From positions 1 to 64,000 of the forward strand of contig NZ_BAABFA010000023.1 of the NCBI RefSeq assembly GCF_039540515.1: a DNA stretch of 64,000 bases, read 5' to 3'. Under the pieces are notes generated by a model. The model saw nothing but the letters and a program-made list of their open reading frames with translations. It was not told where the DNA came from and searched no databases. The DNA comes from Nemorincola caseinilytica. Its GTDB lineage: Bacteria > Bacteroidota > Bacteroidia > Chitinophagales > Chitinophagaceae. Below are positions 60,138 to 64,000 of this stretch, piece by piece. Within the stretch, counting starts at the first letter, position 1. Each line of letters starts with the position of its first letter. A program made the translations under genes and the position numbers.

Positions 60138-60584
60138 TTAGGCAGTATGAAGTATGGGCAAATGTGTAGGCGCAGCTATCCTGTTCCATGCGTTTATGGT
60201 AACGATGGTCATTATTATCTGGGCTATATATGTCGCTTCGAACAGGCGGGTAGCCCAGGTATAGGTCTCTTCTGTCAGCCCCCGTTCACTTACCAGTGTT
60301 ATCTCTTCTGTCATGGCCAGTATACAGCGTTCTTCTTCGGTATACAGGTCGGTCTCGCGCCAGGCGTTCAGCAGGTATATGCGCTGTTCGGTCTCTCCAT
60401 ACTTGCGGGCATCTTTGGTATGCATGTCTATACAGAAGGCACATCCGTTCATCTGTGATGCCCTTATCTTTATCAGCTCCCTTTGCAGGTGGGGTATCTG
60501 TGTGGCCTCTACGAATTTACTGAGGCCCATCATGGCCTTGTAGGCTTCCGGCGCTTCGTGCGCAATGTTGATCCTGTTGCTCAT
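60138..60584 (-). CDS. Carboxymuconolactone decarboxylase family protein (AhpD-like)
   Basis: 148 residues. The CxxC redox motif in MNGCAFCIDMHTKDARK is the AhpD-type active site, with the following His. IAHEAPEAYKAMMGLSKFVE and WNRIAAPTHLP complete the fold. Likely a small alkylhydroperoxidase/disulfide reductase. Downstream of a divergent-free gap from a Crp/Fnr regulator on the same strand. A -7 box and a palindrome at 60606-60649 lie upstream. Confidence 0.93.
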   Translation of the reverse strand: MSNRINIAHEAPEAYKAMMGLSKFVEATQIPHLQRELIKIRASQMNGCAFCIDMHTKDARKYGETEQRIYLLNAWRETDLYTEEERCILAMTEEITLVSERGLTEETYTWATRLFEATYIAQIIMTIVTINAWNRIAAPTHLPILHTA

Positions 60585-60605
60585 TTTGTATCGTTTTTAC
60601 AGATG

Positions 60606-60649
60606 CAAAACTATACAGGGCGCTGCGCCTAAAAATTAAACTGGTTTAA
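60606..60649 (-). promoter_or_regulatory. -7 box and palindromic operator upstream of AhpD-like gene
   Basis: TAGTTTTG at 60613-60606 (minus strand) is a TAnnTTTG -7 box, 21 bases before ATG 60584. The 14-bp palindrome TTAAACTGGTTTAA at 60636-60649 has its centre near 60642.5. If transcription starts about five bases downstream of the box (about 60601), the palindrome centre is at about -41.5, the class II site for Crp/Fnr activators. No TTG -33 element is present, as expected when an activator is needed. Confidence 0.5.
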
Positions 60650-60660
60650 GAAATGAGCGG

Positions 60661-61233
60661 TCAGCGTATCTTTTTTCTTATCTCGCTCAGGTATTCGGGG
60701 GTAATGCCCAGGTAGGATGCCAGCATGTATTGTGGTATGCGCTGCACAAAGCCCGGGAAACGGTCTGCGAAGTGGCGGTAACTTTCTTCTTTAGACAGGT
60801 CGTGGAAAAAACGTACCCGCTGCTGTGCTGCCGCGAACGCATACTGCATCATTATTCTGAAGTAGCGCTCCGTTTGTGGTACTTCTTTTATCAGTCTTTC
60901 CTGCTGCGCCTGGTCTATGTACACTACCTCGGCAGGTTCTATGGCCTGTATGCAAAAGCCCGAGGGCGCTTGCTGCAGCAAGCTCATATTATCGGCCATC
61001 CACCAGCCTTCCAGTGCGAATTGTGTTATCTGTTCCGTACCCTTGTCGGTGATGAAGAACATGCGCAGGCATCCTTTCTCTACAAAGTAGCTATAGCGGC
61101 ATACCTGCCCTTCTTTCAGCAGGTATTCTTTTTTCTCTACTGTTGTGGTCGATGTACGTTTCCCTATCGCCAGCGCGTCTTCCTCACTTAGGGGAACATA
61201 CCTGCTTATATGTGCTATCAGTGCGGCCGACAT
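60661..61233 (-). CDS. Crp/Fnr family transcriptional regulator
   Basis: 190 residues. The cyclic-nucleotide-binding-like domain spans about 10-125 (KEYLLKEGQVCRYSYFVEKGCLRMFF). A winged-helix HTH spans about 140-190 (FPGFVQRIPQYMLASYLGITPEYLSEIRKKI). It lacks the Fnr-type cysteine cluster. It lies 76 bases upstream of the AhpD-like gene on the same strand, with a palindrome between them. It is probably that gene's regulator. Confidence 0.93.
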   Translation of the reverse strand: MSAALIAHISRYVPLSEEDALAIGKRTSTTTVEKKEYLLKEGQVCRYSYFVEKGCLRMFFITDKGTEQITQFALEGWWMADNMSLLQQAPSGFCIQAIEPAEVVYIDQAQQERLIKEVPQTERYFRIMMQYAFAAAQQRVRFFHDLSKEESYRHFADRFPGFVQRIPQYMLASYLGITPEYLSEIRKKIR

Positions 61234-61292
61234 GATGTGCTAAGTTAGTACGCATTGGTAATTTTTCTTCAGGCGAATGCCTTTCTTGCAGG

Positions 61293-62540
61293 TCATATCC
61301 GCTCTGCCAGTACCTTGCCCACGCGCTCTATAACACCTACTACCAATGCATTGCCCATAAAGAAGGCACGTTTTATGTCCGATACTCCGGCCGTATGGTC
61401 GTCGGGGAACATGTTCAGGCGTTCCAGTTCTATGGGGGTAAGCCTGCGGTACTTATTGTTGCCCGGCTGCTTTATCACATGTTTGAACCGCGATGGTGCA
61501 GCGCCACCCTCGCCGGTGATGATGGTGCGCGATGGTCTGTCCAGCGGGTCGGGGAACACCATAGCGCCCTCTGCATAGTTATACGCTATGCCCGATGCCT
61601 TGTTGATCCTTCTCTCGCTTTTTCCGCCCTTCAGGTATTGCCACTGCTCTATACTGTCGGGGTCTATATAGAACGACCTCGGTACGCTGCCGGCTGGTAA
61701 CAGTATATCGCGCAGCAGGGTAGCGGGGCCATCATACATTGCATCCACATCGTGGGTATACACTTTGCGGTCTATCATGATACCGCTGTTGCGGAAGGGG
61801 CTTTTTTTGCCTGTGCCCTTGTTGAAGTTCGCCGACAGGTCTGCCAGGTCGCCCTCCAGCACAAAGGTGTCGGGTGCGCTTTCCGGCACCGATACCCGGA
61901 AGGCCTCTGCCATCACACCCTTTTCCAGTACCCATTCAAAAGGGTCTTTCAGCGCGGTCACCTTCTTATATATAGGCGTGCTTTTATGATACCCCAGGAA
62001 GAACACCCTGCGCCTGCGCTGCGGCATACCATGGTCGGCGGCGTTTATCACACGCCATTCCACCACATAGCCCAGGTCTGCCAGCGATGCCAGCATGATG
62101 GCAAAGTCGCGCCCCCGCTGTGTGGCCGGCGATTTCAGCAGTCGGTCCACATTCTCCAGGAAAAGGTATTTGGGCTTGTGTTCTTTCTCTTTCAGTATGC
62201 GGTGTATCTCCCACCATAGCACGCCTTTTTTGCCTTCCAGCCCGGCGGCCTTGTTCAGTGTGCGGGCCACAGAGTAGTCCTGGCAGGGAAATCCACCCAC
62301 CAGCAGGTCGTGGTCGGGTATCTCTGCGGTAGGTACCTTGGCTATGTCCTCGTTGCAGTGGCCGGCGGTGCCGAACCTGCTGGTGTATACAAAAGATGCA
62401 TCCTGTTTTTTGGTAGAGGGTTCCCACTGATTGCTCCACACAGTATGGAACCGGCCGGACGACCGCTCGAGGCCTATCCTGAACCCGCCTACCCCTGCGA
62501 ACAACTCTATGGTGCGTATCTCGCCCTTTTTACCCGGCAT
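61293..62540 (-). CDS. DNA (cytosine-5) methyltransferase
   Basis: 415 residues, complete m5C methyltransferase. Motif I is IELFAGVGGFRIGLE, motif IV GGFPCQDYSVART (catalytic Cys), motif VI FLENVDRLL, motif VIII MPQRRRRVFFLGYH, and motif X MGNALVVGVIERV. The target-recognition region lies between about 200 and 330. It methylates cytosine at a site that cannot be read from sequence. No restriction endonuclease is adjacent, but a Vsr endonuclease gene is next upstream on the same strand. ATG 62540 lies just four bases after the -7 box, so its mRNA is probably leaderless. Confidence 0.94.
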   Translation of the reverse strand: MPGKKGEIRTIELFAGVGGFRIGLERSSGRFHTVWSNQWEPSTKKQDASFVYTSRFGTAGHCNEDIAKVPTAEIPDHDLLVGGFPCQDYSVARTLNKAAGLEGKKGVLWWEIHRILKEKEHKPKYLFLENVDRLLKSPATQRGRDFAIMLASLADLGYVVEWRVINAADHGMPQRRRRVFFLGYHKSTPIYKKVTALKDPFEWVLEKGVMAEAFRVSVPESAPDTFVLEGDLADLSANFNKGTGKKSPFRNSGIMIDRKVYTHDVDAMYDGPATLLRDILLPAGSVPRSFYIDPDSIEQWQYLKGGKSERRINKASGIAYNYAEGAMVFPDPLDRPSRTIITGEGGAAPSRFKHVIKQPGNNKYRRLTPIELERLNMFPDDHTAGVSDIKRAFFMGNALVVGVIERVGKVLAERI

Positions 62541-62544
62541 GCGA

Positions 62545-62576
62545 CAAAGATAGGTTCGGCAGGCATCCGATCCAAA
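62545..62576 (-). promoter_or_regulatory. Promoter of the methyltransferase gene
   Basis: On the minus strand TTTG (62576-62573), a 20-base spacer and TATCTTTG (62552-62545) match both boxes. The -7 box ends four bases before the ATG at 62540, so transcription should start at or next to the start codon. The -33 box touches the vsr stop codon (62577-62579). Confidence 0.7.
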
Positions 62577-63017
62577 TCATTTTAAGGCCTCTTCCACCTG
62601 TATCACTACATTGTGGATATCTTCCTTTAGCTTACATTCCCATATGGTCAGCGCCTGCCAGCCTAGTGCCTGTAGCTCGGCCACCTTCCGGGCATCGCGC
62701 GCCACGTTCTTCTCGAATTTCTCCTGCCAGAAGGCCGAATTGGTCTTGGGCAGTGTGTGGCTGCAATGCGGGCAGCGGTGCCAGAAGCAACCATTCACAA
62801 AAACGGCCACCTTTCTGCCCGGGAAAGCTATATCGGGTCTGCCGGGTATCTTTTTATAGTGCAGCCTGTAGCCGCGTATGCCCTTATCCCACAGCGCCTT
62901 TCGCAGTACCAGTTCAGGAGTGGTGTTCCTGGCCTTGTTGGCGCTCATCACTTCCGACACCTTAGCGTTCTTGGGTGTCGGCGATCGTTTGTCCCTGCTA
63001 TATCGCCTTTCTTCCAT
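62577..63017 (-). CDS. vsr: Very short patch repair endonuclease
   Basis: About 146 residues from ATG 63017 (MEERRYSRDKRSPTPKNAKV). It has the Vsr core: RPDIAFPGRKVAVFVNGCFWHRCP with the catalytic Asp and zinc/active His, and EKFEKNVARDARKVAELQALGW. It cuts T:G mismatches that arise when 5-methylcytosine deaminates, so that repair restores C:G. It is next to the m5C methyltransferase, its expected partner. A second frame start (TTG 63026) lies upstream. Confidence 0.94.
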   Translation of the reverse strand: MEERRYSRDKRSPTPKNAKVSEVMSANKARNTTPELVLRKALWDKGIRGYRLHYKKIPGRPDIAFPGRKVAVFVNGCFWHRCPHCSHTLPKTNSAFWQEKFEKNVARDARKVAELQALGWQALTIWECKLKEDIHNVVIQVEEALK

Positions 63018-63023
63018 GCATCT

Positions 63024-63031
63024 CAAATTTA
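63024..63031 (-). promoter_or_regulatory. -7 box TAAATTTG for vsr
   Basis: On the minus strand TAAATTTG matches TAnnTTTG, ending six bases before ATG 63017, so the mRNA would be leaderless. No clear -33 element. Confidence 0.4.
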
Positions 63032-63137
63032 CCCACCTTTATCCATATGCGCTCTGCCTTCTGAGTGCATTTCAAAACTTCGTATAATATTTAGTGATAA
63101 CACCGGCTCGGCGGCGCAACGATCATACTGTCTTTCA

Positions 63138-63292
63138 GAAGCCCCACCCGACCTCCCCAAAGGGGAGGAGATGGACCGTGCTACTCACCGGCAAAATGCA
63201 AGAGTAACAGTGGCATAATATTACCAGATAACAACCGCGCGAAAGCGAGGACGAAATAACTCTTCCCCTATGGGGAGGTCGGGTGGGGCTTC
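63138..63292. repeat. 155-bp inverted-repeat element
   Basis: Left arm 63138-63170 and right arm 63260-63292 are inverted copies. The outer 21 bases are identical (left arm starts GAAGCCCCACCCGACCTCCC), and the inner 12 pair with two mismatches. The middle, about 89 bases, has no gene. Each arm also contains a small CCTCCCC/GGGGAGG palindrome. No target-site duplication is visible. The form is that of a MITE-like or BIME-like repeat inserted between vsr and the NHL gene. Confidence 0.75.
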
Positions 63293-63377
63293 GGTGAGCC
63301 CTGTATGCGAATGTCGGGGTGAGGCTGACGTGCGAAGATCTGAAATGTACCTTCCGCCTCATGCTGCAAAAATGAAG

Positions 63378-63385
63378 TATTTTTG
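63378..63385 (+). promoter_or_regulatory. -7 box TATTTTTG for NHL-repeat gene
   Basis: TATTTTTG matches TAnnTTTG and ends eight bases before ATG 63394, so the mRNA leader would be nearly absent. No -33 TTG at the expected distance. Confidence 0.45.
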
Positions 63386-63393
63386 TAGTTCCG

Positions 63394-64000
63394 ATGAGAT
63401 ACTGCTTTTGTGCGATATGGGGTCTGTTCATGGTAGTGTGCGCACACGCACAGGTCATTACCACTATCAGCAGGTCTATTTGCACCACTCCCTCTGCCAA
63501 TGACAATAATACTTTCCTCGATCTTCGCAGCTTCAACGGTATTGCAGTAGATGGTACCGGTAATATATACGTCACAGAGTGGAACAGTGGTGCCGTGCTA
63601 AAGGTATCAGAGACCGACGACTGCATGAAGGTCTTCGCGGGCTCTGGCGACCTCTCCGCAGCCGAGCGTGGCTCTGAGAAAGGGGCATCCATTCTCTACC
63701 CTCATGGCATAGCTGCCGATAAGGTGGGCAATATATATGTAGCACAGTACCACGGCTGCGTGGTGCGCCGTATATCGCCCGATGGTACCAATACCATAGT
63801 GGCCGGCAATAAGATATGTGGCTACAACAGGGACGGCAAGCCTGCTACCGCTACATGGATGGGCAATCCCAATGGCGTGACCATAGATGGCAACGGCAAT
63901 ATGTACATAGCCGATGAGATGAACCAGGTAGTACTAAAGGTGACACCTGATGGCTATATGGTCACTTACGCAGGTACATCGGGCCTGAAGGGCTACTCCG
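63394..64000 (+). CDS. Secreted NHL-repeat protein (partial, cut by window end)
   Basis: About 202 codons are visible with no stop. ATG 63394 starts MRYCFCAIWGLFMVVCAHA|Q, a signal peptide. NHL-type beta-propeller repeats follow, for example FNGIAVDGTGNIYVTEWNSG, YPHGIAADKVGNIYVAQY and NPNGVTIDGNGNMYIADE. Such six-bladed propellers are common in Bacteroidota secreted proteins, often with a T9SS sorting domain at the far end, which is outside the window. Function cannot be named. Confidence 0.88.
   Translation, partial: MRYCFCAIWGLFMVVCAHAQVITTISRSICTTPSANDNNTFLDLRSFNGIAVDGTGNIYVTEWNSGAVLKVSETDDCMKVFAGSGDLSAAERGSEKGASILYPHGIAADKVGNIYVAQYHGCVVRRISPDGTNTIVAGNKICGYNRDGKPATATWMGNPNGVTIDGNGNMYIADEMNQVVLKVTPDGYMVTYAGTSGLKGYS

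Larger units (their letters stand above)
63018..63393. other. Intergenic region between vsr and NHL gene
   Basis: 376 bases with no credible gene. It contains the vsr promoter (63024-63031), the 155-bp inverted-repeat element (63138-63292) and the -7 box of the NHL gene (63378-63385). The region is the junction between the minus-strand methyltransferase unit and a plus-strand secreted gene. Confidence 0.6.

Noticed and set aside
1..64000. tRNA, rRNA, tmRNA or transposase genes
   Set aside because: No cloverleaf-like sequence, rRNA signature or DDE/tyrosine-recombinase protein was seen on either strand; a dedicated tRNA/Rfam scan was not possible here.

Overview
The window looks like chromosome from a member of the Bacteroidota, most likely Chitinophagia/Chitinophagaceae. 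Evidence: two complete secreted proteins end in type IX secretion (T9SS) sorting domains; there are TonB-dependent receptors, Bacteroidota-only families (DUF4175, DUF4295, DUF4292, HU-CCDC81/SPOR) and a bacillithiol gene. Many promoters carry the Bacteroidota -7 box TAnnTTTG (here also TAnnTTCG), and three have a TTTG/TTG -33 box 19-20 bases upstream. Base composition is balanced to slightly GC-rich, except for one AT-rich island at about 29.3-30.9 kb. No rRNA, tRNA, CRISPR array, transposase or phage gene was found.

Layout. 0-6 kb: DUF1697 protein, an orphan TPR histidine kinase and an orphan RND pump permease. 6-9 kb (minus): GNAT and effector-binding proteins and a T9SS protein, with a terminator fused to a promoter between them. 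9-15 kb: large DUF4175 membrane coiled-coil protein, bshB1, then rpmB-rpmG-DUF4295 and a membrane protein. 15-19 kb: T9SS M43 metalloprotease, ftsE and a lipoprotein. 19-23.4 kb: a caa3-type oxidase block (cyoE, two subunit III genes, subunit IV, SCO, DUF420) without subunits I and II. 23.4-29.2 kb: Sel1-repeat protein, two unknowns and dnaE.

29.3-30.9 kb is an AT-rich accessory island: a small unknown protein, a protein with a possible PD-(D/E)xK nuclease core, and 600 bp of degenerate repeats and hairpins. 30.9-40.4 kb is a minus-strand operon for envelope functions (TonB receptor, TPR protein, plugless beta-barrel, HU/SPOR protein) that ends in an NAD-binding protein and a GluQ-like synthetase. 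Then come a MATE pump and an ArsR-AHSA1-AHSA1 operon with a candidate autoregulatory operator. 44.1-49.3 kb is a minus-strand chain: small lipoprotein, dut, sugar nucleotidyltransferase, TPR protein, DUF4292 lipoprotein, zeta-type kinase toxin candidate and small partner.

49.6-56.2 kb: DUF1579 lipoprotein, VOC protein, a MerR/B12 regulator followed by idi, ndk, a sugar aminotransferase with rfbC, and a membrane histidine kinase. 56.3-64 kb: fused 2-oxoacid dehydrogenase E1, LytTR membrane regulator, a membrane protein, a Crp/Fnr regulator next to an AhpD-like gene with a palindrome near -41.5, a solitary m5C methyltransferase with Vsr endonuclease, a 155-bp inverted-repeat element and an NHL-repeat secreted protein cut by the window end.

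Most notable: the AT-rich island; the zeta-type pair at the end of a housekeeping operon; several genes whose -7 box lies only 4-9 bases before the start codon, suggesting leaderless mRNAs; the dual terminator/promoter; the MerR-B12/idi pair; and heptamer and octamer tandem repeats beside the cox4, MATE and rpmB genes.
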